From the NCBI RefSeq assembly GCF_001306455.1, contig NZ_LGTQ01000006.1, forward strand, positions 434,001 through 498,000: a stretch of DNA of 64,000 nt. The letters are read 5' to 3'. The DNA comes from Jiulongibacter sediminis (GTDB lineage: Bacteria > Bacteroidota > Bacteroidia > Cytophagales > Spirosomataceae). The translations under genes and the position numbers were made by a program. Below the pieces are notes generated by a model. That model worked only from the letters and a program-made list of their open reading frames with translations, searched no databases and was not told the origin of the DNA. Shown piece after piece: positions 27,530-37,507 of this stretch. Positions within the stretch are counted from its first letter, which is position 1. Each line of letters opens with the position of its first letter.

Positions 27530-28108
27530 TTACTTTTTGTAGAACCTCATTTTATAATCGGCATTGACCTTACCCTTAGAGATATTAGTAAGCTTCTTTT
27601 TAAGCATCTGCTTTTTCAAAGGACTAACATGATCGGTAAACAGAATGCCATCTATATGATCGTATTCATGCTGAATTATTCTGGCAGCAATATCTTCGTA
27701 AACTTCAGTATGCTCGTTCCAGTCAGTATCAAAGTAACGAATGGTCACTTTTTCAGGGCGGTAAACATCAGCTCTTACATCCGGGATACTCAGGCAACCC
27801 TCTTCATAAGGCCAGTCGTCACCATCTTCTTCAAGAATTTCCGCATTGATAAACACTTTTTTGAAACCTTCAAGGTGAATATTCGAAGGTTCACCCTCTT
27901 CACGATTGTCATTGATTTGCTGACCATCAACTACAAAAACCCGAATGTCTTTTCCTATTTGCGGAGCAGCCAAACCTACTCCTGACGCCGCATACATGGT
28001 TTCAAACATGTCTTCTGAAAGTTTTTTGACATCTATTTCATCCTTTTCAATATCACGGCATTCTTTTCTTAATACAGGATCGCCGTAGGCCACAATCGGG
28101 TAAATCAT
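27530..28108 (-). CDS. def: Peptide deformylase
   Basis: 192 residues from the ATG at 28108; a TTG five codons upstream is less likely because a TATTTTTG promoter-like box lies at 28131-28138 on the minus strand. The three motifs are intact: GVGLAAPQIG, EGCLSIP and QHEYDHIDG, providing the Cys and two His metal ligands and the catalytic Glu. It removes the N-formyl group from nascent proteins. Confidence 0.96.
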   Translation of the reverse strand: MIYPIVAYGDPVLRKECRDIEKDEIDVKKLSEDMFETMYAASGVGLAAPQIGKDIRVFVVDGQQINDNREEGEPSNIHLEGFKKVFINAEILEEDGDDWPYEEGCLSIPDVRADVYRPEKVTIRYFDTDWNEHTEVYEDIAARIIQHEYDHIDGILFTDHVSPLKKQMLKKKLTNISKGKVNADYKMRFYKK

Positions 28109-28155
28109 TCGCTTTTTGTTCAAATTTTTGCAAAAATAAGCAATCCGAATGGATT

Positions 28156-28599
28156 CTACCGGAGTTGCTTCCGAAGGATAATTCGGTTTTGGTAGCTTTC
28201 GTTCCGTGGTTCTACGCGAATAATATCAAAGCCTCTTTGCAAAGCAAATATTAGCATGGGTTTCAGATAGTTTCTGGTTTTGAATTCAATTTTTTCAAAG
28301 CCATTTTCTTTTGCAATTTCTTCCTGTTTTTCAGCCAATAGTGTAACCAACCTGTTTTTTCTAAACTGCGGAATTACTCCACCCATCCAGCTGTAAAAGA
28401 CGCCAGATTTGTCACTTTCATAACCTATTTTGAAACCCGCAGGCTGGCCGTCCACAAAGGCAATTAAAATAATATGGCGTTTACCATTCAGACGATTTTC
28501 ATATTCGTTCAAAGGATAGGAGTCTCCGGCAAACTCAGGAATTAAACAGGCTATTTGGTAACATTCTTCCACAGAACCGTGTTTTATAGACACTTGCAT
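28156..28599 (-). CDS. GNAT-family N-acetyltransferase-like protein
   Basis: 147 residues. GNAT-like order: an N-terminal strand-helix, LIAFVDGQPAGFKIGY, a beta bulge YSWMGGVIPQFRKNRLVTLLAEKQEEIAKENG (acetyl-CoA loop weakly conserved, RKNRL in place of RGxGxG/A), and EFKTRNYLKPMLIFALQRGFDIIRVE. Substrate unknown. It precedes def on the same strand, with the def promoter between. Confidence 0.72.
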   Translation of the reverse strand: MQVSIKHGSVEECYQIACLIPEFAGDSYPLNEYENRLNGKRHIILIAFVDGQPAGFKIGYESDKSGVFYSWMGGVIPQFRKNRLVTLLAEKQEEIAKENGFEKIEFKTRNYLKPMLIFALQRGFDIIRVEPRNESYQNRIILRKQLR

Positions 28600-28726
28600 T
28601 GAATTCAGGCTTAATTTTTTGAATATTCAGGCGTGAAGATCGTTTTCTTAGGACACAAACTTGCTAAAGGAAACGTATACACTATAGTCCTTGGTGCGAT
28701 TTTTGCCTTAATTATTGAACTAAACG

Positions 28727-31390
28727 ATGAGAATATCCCCAAAACATTTTATGTTTTCCGGGCTGCTTTGGATTATTTCTTTGGCAGGTCTGAAGGAGGG
28801 GTATGCTCAGACCATTTACGCCAGCAAGGCTTGTGCTATTGATTTAGAACGAGATCCTAACACAGGTCAAATTACAGGCTGCCCCAACCCAACTTATTTC
28901 TTTGATCAGGATTCTACCTCCAATAATTGGGTTTGGAGCTTTGGAGACGGCCAGCCACCAATAGGAGGAATGAGAAACCCGACATGGTATTTTCAGAGTA
29001 CCGGCACCTACACGGTTTCTCTTTTTAAAACGAACCAGTCCGGAGTTCAAACACGGGTTACAAAAGAAATAACGGTTGGGGCTATGCCTCAGCAACCACT
29101 TTTTAATGGGCAGCCATCTACGGATACTACGGTTTGTTCAGGATCTCCATTAACCTTAAATCCTTTTGGATTAACAAACCCGACCCTTAATAACTATGAC
29201 TATCTCTGGTTTCCCGGTGGCGATACTACAAAAACCATTACGGTTGACAGCTCCGGGTGCTATTCAGTCGAGGTTTTTGATAAGGTTACCCGCTGCTCCA
29301 GAACCGCCAAAATCACAGTTAATTTTTGTTATGAACCGGCATCCAGCGGCGGGGGTAATGAAAGATGGTATTTTGGGAATGGTGCTACTTTAGAGTTTCA
29401 GGGTACAGGTGAGGTAGCAGAAAGAGATTCGCTGGCTGAGTCTGGTTCTGTTTTTGGAGAAGCGGAACAAGATTCGGTGGTTTATCAACCTATTCCAGGA
29501 GGCTCAAATCCTTTAAATACAAACTCGGCCACGGCAATGGTCTATGGACCTTCAGGTGCTTTGGCCTTCTATACAGATGGTGTAAACATTTATGACGGAA
29601 ATGATGAGCAGATTCTTGATTCTTTAGGATTAGGCACCTTATCCGGGAATAATACAGCCTCTCAGGCAGTGGCTATTGTTCCCAAGAGCAATTGTAACGA
29701 ATGCCCTCATCACCAATACTATGTTTTCACTAAAGATAAAGATACCGGTCTTCTAAGCTACTCAGTGATTGATCTGAGGTATAACGAAGGCCTTGGAATG
29801 ATCACGGAAAGAAATGTGCCGGTGGCTTATGATATTGCCGATAAGCTAGCTGTACGATCGGTGAATGACGGAGCGGGTTTCGAGTTGATTACCCATTCAG
29901 AAAATGGTTCTGAATTTCAATTCATGACCTTGGATACGCTTGGATTAATTACCAGAAGACAAACTTTAGGTGCACCTTATGCGAATGAAGAATCTCAAAA
30001 TGGGTATTTGGTTTATAGCACGGATCAGGAATTATTGGCACAAGGTGTTGTGATAAATGGGCAGAATTACGTGCAGATTTTTGCCTATGACCCTGATACC
30101 CAGCAATGGTCCCAGATTAACTCTATTGAACTGGGAATTTCGGCACCACCTTCTGTTTATGGTTTATCATTTAACGAGGATAATCGCTTTTTATATGCTA
30201 CAATAAGCGGAAATCCATCAGCCGGAGAGACATCCTACTTGCTTCAAATTCCTCTTTTTTTGGTAGATGATGCAACAATCTCCTCAGAAATTGAAATCAT
30301 TTCTTCGTCAACAACAGACCAATACGGGGCTATTCAATTAGGCCCTCAAAACCCTCAGGCTCCGCGGGGGAAACAGCTGTACATGGTCGTTAACGGTGGT
30401 TCTCAAATAGCTTATATTCAGGAGCCCGATTTTCAGGGTGGGCCAGCTGCCGTTGGATTTATTGATGTAGCTAATGGAGTAGACTTAAACGGAACCAGTG
30501 GTCTTGGTTTACCTACCGTTGCTTACGCAGCTCAAAACCAAGAGGGGGGTGGTGTTTCAGCAACCTACTTCGGAAATTGTTTTAATTCTACCACCGCTTT
30601 AGAGACACAGAATATCTGTGACCCTATGCGAAATGAAGTGCTATGGGAGTTTGAAGATGGTACTACTATGAAGGGGCAAAATGTCAACTATACCTTTCCT
30701 AAGTTGGGTTGGAATAAAATCAAGGCAACGATAACGGTTTATAATACTTCACAGGTGAAGCGGGTGATTGATAATGCCATTCTCAATCAGATTATCAATC
30801 TGACGGAAACAGAATGTACGGAGATTGTTCTGGAAGACTCCATCTACATAAAACCATCACCTGAAATATCGCTGACTCCTCCTTTTTATGTTTGTTTAAG
30901 AGACAACCCAGTGGACCCTGTGGTGATAGATCCTGATGTAACTGGGGGAGATACCTTTGAATACCTGTGGCAAACATCTTTGGGAGTGCCTTTGACTGTA
31001 GGACCCAGAGATACGGCTCAGTACATACAAATACCGGATACTTATCTTTTGGATGTTGAAAATAATTTTGAATGCAGTACTCAGGAAACCGTTTTGGTGG
31101 AGTCTGGATGTATTCCAGATACCCAGTTTCCGACCGCTTTCACTCCAGGAGGTATGAACCCTACTTTTTCGTTCTATTACAAACACACCGATAATCCGAA
31201 CCTCAAAATTTATAACCGCTGGGGTGAAATCGTTTTTGAAACCAATAATCTGGATACCACCTGGAACGGTACACTGAAAGGTTCTCCCGTACCCACCGGA
31301 GTTTATGCTTATGTGCTCACCTACGATGCCATTGATTTCCCGGAATGGGGTCGTCAAAAAGAAGTGGGCTCAGTCTGGATTTTACGTTAG
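28727..31390 (+). CDS. Large secreted PKD-domain protein with T9SS type B (gliding-motility) sorting domain
   Basis: 887 residues. Signal peptide (FSGLLWIISLAGLKEGYAQ), a PKD-like domain at about 55-115 (WVWSFGDGQPP...GTYTVSLFKTNQSG), an Ig/PKD-like stretch near 120-200, a large middle section with propeller-like repeats (SATAMVYGPSGALAFYTDGVNIYDG), a second PKD-like region near 635-690, and the C-terminal sorting domain FPTAFTPGG...KIYNRWGEIVFET...GTLKGSPVPTGVYAYVLTYD. This C-terminus directs export by the type IX secretion system in gliding Bacteroidota. Ligand unknown; likely cell-surface. Confidence 0.9.
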   Translation: MRISPKHFMFSGLLWIISLAGLKEGYAQTIYASKACAIDLERDPNTGQITGCPNPTYFFDQDSTSNNWVWSFGDGQPPIGGMRNPTWYFQSTGTYTVSLFKTNQSGVQTRVTKEITVGAMPQQPLFNGQPSTDTTVCSGSPLTLNPFGLTNPTLNNYDYLWFPGGDTTKTITVDSSGCYSVEVFDKVTRCSRTAKITVNFCYEPASSGGGNERWYFGNGATLEFQGTGEVAERDSLAESGSVFGEAEQDSVVYQPIPGGSNPLNTNSATAMVYGPSGALAFYTDGVNIYDGNDEQILDSLGLGTLSGNNTASQAVAIVPKSNCNECPHHQYYVFTKDKDTGLLSYSVIDLRYNEGLGMITERNVPVAYDIADKLAVRSVNDGAGFELITHSENGSEFQFMTLDTLGLITRRQTLGAPYANEESQNGYLVYSTDQELLAQGVVINGQNYVQIFAYDPDTQQWSQINSIELGISAPPSVYGLSFNEDNRFLYATISGNPSAGETSYLLQIPLFLVDDATISSEIEIISSSTTDQYGAIQLGPQNPQAPRGKQLYMVVNGGSQIAYIQEPDFQGGPAAVGFIDVANGVDLNGTSGLGLPTVAYAAQNQEGGGVSATYFGNCFNSTTALETQNICDPMRNEVLWEFEDGTTMKGQNVNYTFPKLGWNKIKATITVYNTSQVKRVIDNAILNQIINLTETECTEIVLEDSIYIKPSPEISLTPPFYVCLRDNPVDPVVIDPDVTGGDTFEYLWQTSLGVPLTVGPRDTAQYIQIPDTYLLDVENNFECSTQETVLVESGCIPDTQFPTAFTPGGMNPTFSFYYKHTDNPNLKIYNRWGEIVFETNNLDTTWNGTLKGSPVPTGVYAYVLTYDAIDFPEWGRQKEVGSVWILR

Positions 31391-31470
31391 GCGAATATAA
31401 ATTTCTGCCAATCTTAGCTGCCTTCATCACAATTTGTATTTTTGACAAATTATCGGTTGTATAAATCAAC

Positions 31471-32499
31471 ATGAGAGAAGACTACCTGAATGCGGATAGT
31501 GAAAGCCTGAGCCCGATTGAGAAGGATATTGAGAGGGCTTTACGCCCGACGTCATTTGACGATTTTACGGGTCAGGCTAAGGTATTGGAAAACCTCAAAA
31601 TTTTCGTTCAGGCTGCAAAACAAAGGGAAGAAGCCCTTGATCATGTTTTACTGCATGGCCCTCCGGGTTTAGGGAAAACCACCCTCTCGTACATTATTGC
31701 AAACGAGCTAAACGCAGGTATTAAAATTACCTCGGGGCCAGTCATGGATAAGCCCAGCGATCTGGCCGGCTTACTGACCAATCTGGAGGAAAACGATGTT
31801 CTTTTCATTGATGAAATTCACAGACTGAATCCCATTGTGGAGGAATATCTTTATTCGGCGATGGAGGATTATAAAATTGACATCATGCTGGATAGCGGAC
31901 CCAATGCCCGTAGTGTTCAGATTTCTCTCAATCCGTTTACGCTGGTAGGAGCTACCACAAGAGCGGGCTTGTTGACGGCTCCATTAAGGGCGAGATTCGG
32001 GATAAATTCAAGACTGGAATATTATGATGCCGAATTGCTGAGCACTATTGTAGAACGATCGGCCTATATTCTAAAAACTCCGATTACCTTGGAGGGAGCT
32101 TTTGAAATAGCAAGGAGAAGTCGTGGAACACCACGTATTGCCAATAACCTTTTGCGTAGAACGCGTGATTTTGCACAGGTCAAAGGGGGAGGAAAAGTTA
32201 CGCTGGATATTGCCAAAATGGCATTGGAAGCTCTCGATGTTGACGAACATGGTCTTGATGAAATGGATAATCGCATTTTATTTACGATCATTGATAAATT
32301 TAAGGGTGGTCCTGTTGGACTGAGTACTATTGCAACCGCCTGCGGAGAGGAGGCAGAAACCATTGAGGAAGTCTACGAGCCTTTTCTGATTCAGGAGGGT
32401 TTCCTGAAAAGGACTTCAAGGGGTCGTGAGGCTACAGAAAAGGCCTACAAGCACCTTAATATTGTCCCGAAACATAGAACGGGCGATTTGTTTGACTAA
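31471..32499 (+). CDS. ruvB: Holliday junction branch-migration helicase RuvB
   Basis: 342 residues. Walker [18 protein letters not shown], Walker [13 protein letters not shown], sensor [18 protein letters not shown], and the winged-helix C-terminus ending in [21 protein letters not shown]-terminal [11 protein letters not shown] is typical. A TATTTTTG box (31437-31444) may be its -7 element. Confidence 0.97.
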   Translation: MREDYLNADSESLSPIEKDIERALRPTSFDDFTGQAKVLENLKIFVQAAKQREEALDHVLLHGPPGLGKTTLSYIIANELNAGIKITSGPVMDKPSDLAGLLTNLEENDVLFIDEIHRLNPIVEEYLYSAMEDYKIDIMLDSGPNARSVQISLNPFTLVGATTRAGLLTAPLRARFGINSRLEYYDAELLSTIVERSAYILKTPITLEGAFEIARRSRGTPRIANNLLRRTRDFAQVKGGGKVTLDIAKMALEALDVDEHGLDEMDNRILFTIIDKFKGGPVGLSTIATACGEEAETIEEVYEPFLIQEGFLKRTSRGREATEKAYKHLNIVPKHRTGDLFD

Positions 32500-32520
32500 C
32501 CTATGACAAAATTATAATGT

Positions 32521-34359
32521 ATGAAATCATCTTCTGAAACCGTAAGAATTGAGCCTCGGGAACAATCAAAAGAAGTTCTCTTTGAACTGGCCTGGGAAGT
32601 GTGTAATCAGGTCGGTGGTATTTATACCGTAATAAGGTCAAAAGTACCGGCGATGGTTGAAAAATGGGGAGACGATTATTGTCTCATCGGCCCCTATTTT
32701 CCGCAAACTGCGGGTATCGAATTTGATGCTATTGAAGATGATTCTATTTTCAATAAAACAGCCAAGAAATTACAGAAGAACGGTTTTGATGTTCATTACG
32801 GACGCTGGCTTGTAACAGGCAGACCTCGGATCATTTTGCTTGATTTCAGTAAAATGATGGACAATGTTGACAAGTTGAAATTTGACTTATGGGAGAATCA
32901 TCAGATCAGCACTATCAATGCCGAGCCGTTGGTAAATAGTGTTATTGCCTTCAGTCATATGATTGAGGAATACCTCAAATCTTTTGTGGATGATTACAGT
33001 AAAAAATATTCGGTAACCGCCCATTTTCATGAATGGATGTCTGCCATTCCGTTAATTAACCTTCGGAAAGAAAATAAGGATATTGCCACCGTTTTTACTA
33101 CCCATGCCACCATGCTGGGAAGATATATTGCCGGCAATGTTGATAATTTTTACGAACACTTGCCATCCTATAACTGGCGTGAAGAAGCAAAAAATTATGG
33201 GATAGAAGCTCAGGCGGGGATTGAGCATGCTGCTGCTCAAAAATGCCATGTGCTTACCACCGTAAGTGATGTTACGGCTAAAGAATGCGAAGTGTTTTTT
33301 GAGCGTGAATGTGATCTGATTCTACCAAACGGCCTGAACATTACGCGGTATGCGGCTACGCACGAGTTCCAAAATCTGCATGTGAAGTATAAGCAAAAGA
33401 TCAATCAATTTGTGATGGGTCATTTCTTCCAAAGTTATAGTTGGGACCTGGACAATACACTTTATTTCTTCACCTCGGGCCGTTATGAATTTAAAAACAA
33501 AGGCTATGATTTGACCCTTGAAGCTTTGAAAAGGCTCAATTTTAAGTTGGTTAAAAATAAGGTGGACACCAATGTGGTGATGTTCATTATTACCAGAAAT
33601 CCGATAAAATCCATAGACCCAGGCGTGCTTCAGTCGAGGGCCGTTATGGAAGAAATCAAAGAAACCTGCGAGGCCATTGAGAAGCAGATTGGGGAAGAAC
33701 TTTTTTATGCATCTGCCTCAAATACTGATCATACCATGCCAAATCTCAATGAGATGGTAGATGAATACTGGAGGCTTAGATTGAGAAGAACGATACAATC
33801 CTGGAAAGTCAATACTTTGCCGCATACGGTGACACACTTGCTTCAGGGACCTGATGATATCACCCGTTTCTTTGATGAGTCAAATCTTAAGAATCATGAG
33901 AAAGATCGTGTGAAGTTTGTGTATCACCCCGATTTCATTTCTCCGACTAACCCACTTTTCGGGATGGAATATGGTCAGTTTGTAAGGGGCTGTCATTTGG
34001 GTGTTTTCCCAAGTTATTATGAGCCATGGGGCTATACACCTCTTGAATGTGTTATTCGTGGTATTCCTACGGTTACTTCAGATCTATCTGGTTTCGGTGA
34101 TTTCATGCAACAAATCATGGAAGATTACGAAAGTGTGGGTGTTTATGTGGTCAACAGAAAGAGTAAAAGCTTTGATGAAGCCGCCGATCAGCTTGCCGAT
34201 CAACTTTATCAGTTTGTGATCATGAACCGTCGTGACAGGATCATGCAACGAAACAGAACAGAGAACTTCTCCGATATTTTTGATTGGGTAAATCTTCGCT
34301 CCTATTACGATACTGCTCATGATATGGCGAAAAAGAAAAGAGGTGTAAAATTGAAATAG
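32521..34359 (+). CDS. Glycogen synthase, animal/fungal (GT3) type
   Basis: 612 residues. The N-terminal ELAWEVCNQVGGIYTVIRSK and the C-terminal NRTENFSDIFDWVNLRSYYD match eukaryotic GYS (GT3), not bacterial GlgA (GT5). Other matching blocks are FHEWMSAIPLINLR, FTTHATMLGRYIAGN and GVFPSYYEPWGYTPLECVIRGIPTVTSDLSGFGDFM. It adds glucose from a nucleotide sugar to alpha-1,4-glucan. Shorter than the animal enzyme (about 735 residues), lacking most of the N- and C-terminal regulatory extensions. It stands alone: no branching enzyme, phosphorylase or GlgC lies nearby. Confidence 0.92.
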   Translation: MKSSSETVRIEPREQSKEVLFELAWEVCNQVGGIYTVIRSKVPAMVEKWGDDYCLIGPYFPQTAGIEFDAIEDDSIFNKTAKKLQKNGFDVHYGRWLVTGRPRIILLDFSKMMDNVDKLKFDLWENHQISTINAEPLVNSVIAFSHMIEEYLKSFVDDYSKKYSVTAHFHEWMSAIPLINLRKENKDIATVFTTHATMLGRYIAGNVDNFYEHLPSYNWREEAKNYGIEAQAGIEHAAAQKCHVLTTVSDVTAKECEVFFERECDLILPNGLNITRYAATHEFQNLHVKYKQKINQFVMGHFFQSYSWDLDNTLYFFTSGRYEFKNKGYDLTLEALKRLNFKLVKNKVDTNVVMFIITRNPIKSIDPGVLQSRAVMEEIKETCEAIEKQIGEELFYASASNTDHTMPNLNEMVDEYWRLRLRRTIQSWKVNTLPHTVTHLLQGPDDITRFFDESNLKNHEKDRVKFVYHPDFISPTNPLFGMEYGQFVRGCHLGVFPSYYEPWGYTPLECVIRGIPTVTSDLSGFGDFMQQIMEDYESVGVYVVNRKSKSFDEAADQLADQLYQFVIMNRRDRIMQRNRTENFSDIFDWVNLRSYYDTAHDMAKKKRGVKLK

Positions 34360-34495
34360 GTCTATTTTCGTAGACGATCTCTTGGTCATAATCTACTGAA
34401 AGTGTGATTAATATATAAATTTGCCTGTTTCGTGTCCTTAAAATGGTACAATTAATGTAGTTTTGCGGCTTCAATCAATATGCTCGGAAAACTGC

Positions 34496-35092
34496 ATGAC
34501 AGAGTTTCTTCCTTTTCTTATTCTTGCCTATCTCTTAGGTTCGGTTCCCACAGCGGTTTTGTATGGCAAGTTTGTGCATGGAGTAGATATCCGTGATCAT
34601 GGGTCGGGGAATGCAGGGGCCACAAATTCACTCCGTGTTCTGGGTAAAAAGGCTGGCTTTGCGGTTTTAATTATTGATGTGCTGAAAGGCGTGTTGGCGG
34701 TTCAGATTCCCAGAATGTTTTTTTCAAACGAGCCTGAAACATTGATCATCTTTGGTTTTGCAGCTGTTATTGGTCATTTACTTCCCGTTTTCGCGGGTTT
34801 TCGTGGTGGTAAAGGGATAGCCACTTCTTTCGGAATTATTCTGGCACTTCAGCCTTTGGCCGCACTTATCTGTCTTTTGGTTTTTGTAGTCGTGGTTTAT
34901 GTGACAAAATATGTGTCGTTGGGCTCTTTGACCGGCTCCTTCTCCTTTTTGATTTACAGTTTTTTTGCCCTTCCTGAGCTCCGCTTTTTTCAGTTGATGT
35001 GCTTTGTTCTTTTTTTACTTCTTGTTTACACTCATCGACAAAATATCAAACGCCTTTTGAGTGGAACAGAAAATAAGTACCCGCCTAAATAA
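34496..35092 (+). CDS. plsY: Glycerol-3-phosphate acyltransferase PlsY
   Basis: 198 residues from the ATG at 34496; an upstream in-frame start would overlap a TAGTTTTG promoter-like box (34458-34465). It transfers acyl from acyl-phosphate to glycerol-3-phosphate, the first step of phospholipid synthesis. Family motifs: AYLLGSVPTAVLYGK, DIRDHGSGNAGATNSLRVLGKKAG, and FAGFRGGKGIATSFG. Five membrane segments. One base separates it from cysQ. Confidence 0.95.
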   Translation: MTEFLPFLILAYLLGSVPTAVLYGKFVHGVDIRDHGSGNAGATNSLRVLGKKAGFAVLIIDVLKGVLAVQIPRMFFSNEPETLIIFGFAAVIGHLLPVFAGFRGGKGIATSFGIILALQPLAALICLLVFVVVVYVTKYVSLGSLTGSFSFLIYSFFALPELRFFQLMCFVLFLLLVYTHRQNIKRLLSGTENKYPPK

Positions 35093-35093
35093 T

Positions 35094-35879
35094 ATGACTC
35101 ATTCAGTAGAAGATATTCTTCCTATACTTAAAGAAGCCTCTCAAAAAATCATGGAGGTTTACCACTCCTTTGATCCTGAAAAAGACATTACGATCAAAGG
35201 TGATGATTCTCCATTAACACGGGCGGACAAGAACAGTCATGAAGTGATTGTGGCTGCTTTGCAGAGACTCCGACCTGATATTGCGATCTTATCAGAAGAG
35301 AATACGGAAGAACTTGTGGACAGAACCTCTCTGGAGTTTTTATGGTGTATTGATCCTTTAGATGGCACCAAAGAATTCATCAAAAAGAAGCAGGATTTCT
35401 GTATCAATATTGCTTTGTTGAAAAATGGTAAGGCGATAGAAGGATATGTGGCTGTGCCTGCCAAAAATGAATTTTACTGGGCTGTTGAAGGGCATGGAGC
35501 CTTCAAAGAAGATGCAGAAGGAAAACGTTCAGAGATCAAAGTGAAATCCTTTAAGGCCAGTGATAAAAATCTTAAAATTGCCGCTTCGGCTTCACATAGA
35601 AACCAGGAGACGAATGATTTTATCGAAGTCTTTGAGGAGCCGGAGCTAAAGTCAATGGGTAGTGCTTTAAAGTTTCTCAAAATTGCTGAAGGGGAAGTTG
35701 ACATCTACCCACGCATTGCCCCTACCATGGAATGGGATACCGCTGGCCCGCAAATCATTCTCGAAGAAGCCGGAGGTTCAGTTCTCCACTACGAAACAAA
35801 ACAACCTTTAAGGTACAATAAGGAAAATCTCCTCAACCCCTATTTCATCGCCATCGGTGGCGGTGAGTTAAGCTGGTAA
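35094..35879 (+). CDS. cysQ: 3'(2'),5'-bisphosphate nucleotidase CysQ
   Basis: 261 residues from the ATG at 35094. Inositol-monophosphatase superfamily: ILSEENTEE, the metal motif WCIDPLDGTKEF and EWDTAGPQIILEEAGG. It hydrolyses pAp, the by-product of sulfate activation and of acyl-carrier transfer. An APS kinase gene lies 5 kb downstream, and an NrnA-type enzyme with overlapping activity is at 15.9 kb. Confidence 0.93.
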   Translation: MTHSVEDILPILKEASQKIMEVYHSFDPEKDITIKGDDSPLTRADKNSHEVIVAALQRLRPDIAILSEENTEELVDRTSLEFLWCIDPLDGTKEFIKKKQDFCINIALLKNGKAIEGYVAVPAKNEFYWAVEGHGAFKEDAEGKRSEIKVKSFKASDKNLKIAASASHRNQETNDFIEVFEEPELKSMGSALKFLKIAEGEVDIYPRIAPTMEWDTAGPQIILEEAGGSVLHYETKQPLRYNKENLLNPYFIAIGGGELSW

Positions 35880-35883
35880 ACCA

Positions 35884-35929
35884 AGTCGTGGCAGGACTAA
35901 TCTCGGAAGAAGACGGTCGTGCCACGACT
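35884..35929. repeat. REP-like long hairpin, copy 2
   Basis: Perfect ten-base arms AGTCGTGGCA / TGCCACGACT enclose 26 bases. The inside (GACTAATCTCGGAAGA...) matches the hairpin at 9368-9407 at 23 of 30 positions. Confidence 0.55.
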
Positions 35930-36124
35930 ATTCATCAAACTCGTCTTATCTCGGGCCGATTCAAATCAGCCCTTATTTGATTGGGTCGAAGCCCTGCATC
36001 TCAAAAAATTCATAGCCGAAGGCTGGAAGTATCTGGTACCGGTGGGTCTCAACCCAACGAGAGTTCAAAAACTTCTTTTTTGCTCTTAAAAAGCCTTAGA
36101 TTTGTTCTCAACAAACACTTTTTG
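35930..36124. other. Gap between cysQ and the dipeptidase gene
   Basis: No gene. The dipeptidase reading frame is open upstream to 35981, but that extension has no family similarity. The stretch 36005-36090 looks like a dispersed intergenic repeat remnant. A TAGATTTG box at 36097-36104 may serve the dipeptidase gene. Confidence 0.35.
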
Positions 36125-37504
36125 ATGAACAATTACATAGAAAAGAATAAACAACGCTTCCTCGACGAACTAATCGAATTCCTTAAAATTCCTTCTGTTA
36201 GTGCCGATCCCAAATTTGACGGGGATATGCAAAAAGCTGCGGAATGGATTTCCCAAAAACTGACCGATGCCGGTCTGGATAAAGCTGAGATTTGTGAAAC
36301 AGCTGGTCACCCTGTAGTTTATGCAGAGAAAATCGTAGATGAGAGCCTTCCGACAATCCTGATTTACGGGCATTATGATGTCCAGCCCGCTGACCCTTAC
36401 GAATTATGGAACAGCCCGCCCTTTGAGCCGGTAATTAAGAAAACCAAAATACATCCAGACGGAGCCATTTTTGCCCGTGGAGCTTGTGACGATAAAGGCC
36501 AGATTTATATGCACGTGAAAGCCATTGAAATGATGATGGCTGAGGGTGGATTGCCTTGCAATGTCAAAGTAATGTTTGAGGGAGAAGAAGAAGTAGGTTC
36601 TGAAAATCTGGAGACCTTCATCAAGGAAAATAAAGAGCGTTTGGCGGCAGATATCATTTTGATTTCTGATACATCTATTATTGCCAATGACATTCCGTCT
36701 GTTGAAACAGGATTAAGAGGCCTTTCTTACATGGAAGTGGAGGTTGTTGGTCCTAACCGTGATCTACACTCCGGCGTATATGGCGGTGCAGTGGCAAACC
36801 CTGCCAATGTCCTGGCCAAAATGATTGCTTCGCTTCATGATGAAAATGGGAAGGTGACCGTTGAAGGGTTTTATGATAAAGTCATTGAACTTTCAGCCGA
36901 AGAAAGAGATGCTCTGGAGGCTGCTCCTTTTGATGAAGAAGAATACAAAAATGATCTGGATGTGAATGCTGTAACCGGTGAGACCGGTTATACCACCCGT
37001 GAGCGGGCTGCCATTCGTCCAACACTGGATGTTAACGGCATCTGGAGTGGTTATGTCGGTGAAGGTTCAAAAACCGTTTTACCTTCGAAAGCCAATGCCA
37101 AAATCTCCATGCGACTGGTACCTGATCAGGATTGGAAAGAAATCTCAGAACTGTTTGAAAAGCATTTCAAAGCCATCGCTCCGGATACGGTTAAAGTCAA
37201 AGTTTCCAGACATCACGGTGGTCAGCCTTATGTTACACCGACGGACTCGATTGGCTACATGGCTGCTTTTAAGGCCATGGAAGAAGCTTTTGGTAAAACG
37301 CCGGTTCCTACCCGGGGTGGCGGTAGCATACCGATTGTTGCCCTTTTTGAGGAAGTGCTGGGTTTAAAATCAATTCTCTTTGGTTTTGGCCTTGATTCAG
37401 ATGCGTTGCATTCACCCAATGAGCACTACGGCCTGTTCAATTTCTATAAGGGTATTGAAGCCATTCCTTTATTTTTCAAAAACTTTGCGGAGCTCTCAAA
37501 ATAA
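36125..37504 (+). CDS. M20-family dipeptidase
   Basis: 459 residues from the ATG at 36125. Zinc peptidase of the ArgE/DapE/CPG2/carnosinase type: YGHYDVQPADP (His and Asp), RGACDDKGQ (bridging Asp), EGEEEVGSENLE (catalytic Glu pair) and SPNEHYGLFNFYKG (late His). The dimerisation insert lies between about 200 and 330. A cytoplasmic dipeptidase of broad specificity is the best guess. It is three bases from murQ. Confidence 0.93.
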   Translation: MNNYIEKNKQRFLDELIEFLKIPSVSADPKFDGDMQKAAEWISQKLTDAGLDKAEICETAGHPVVYAEKIVDESLPTILIYGHYDVQPADPYELWNSPPFEPVIKKTKIHPDGAIFARGACDDKGQIYMHVKAIEMMMAEGGLPCNVKVMFEGEEEVGSENLETFIKENKERLAADIILISDTSIIANDIPSVETGLRGLSYMEVEVVGPNRDLHSGVYGGAVANPANVLAKMIASLHDENGKVTVEGFYDKVIELSAEERDALEAAPFDEEEYKNDLDVNAVTGETGYTTRERAAIRPTLDVNGIWSGYVGEGSKTVLPSKANAKISMRLVPDQDWKEISELFEKHFKAIAPDTVKVKVSRHHGGQPYVTPTDSIGYMAAFKAMEEAFGKTPVPTRGGGSIPIVALFEEVLGLKSILFGFGLDSDALHSPNEHYGLFNFYKGIEAIPLFFKNFAELSK

Positions 37505-37507
37505 ATT

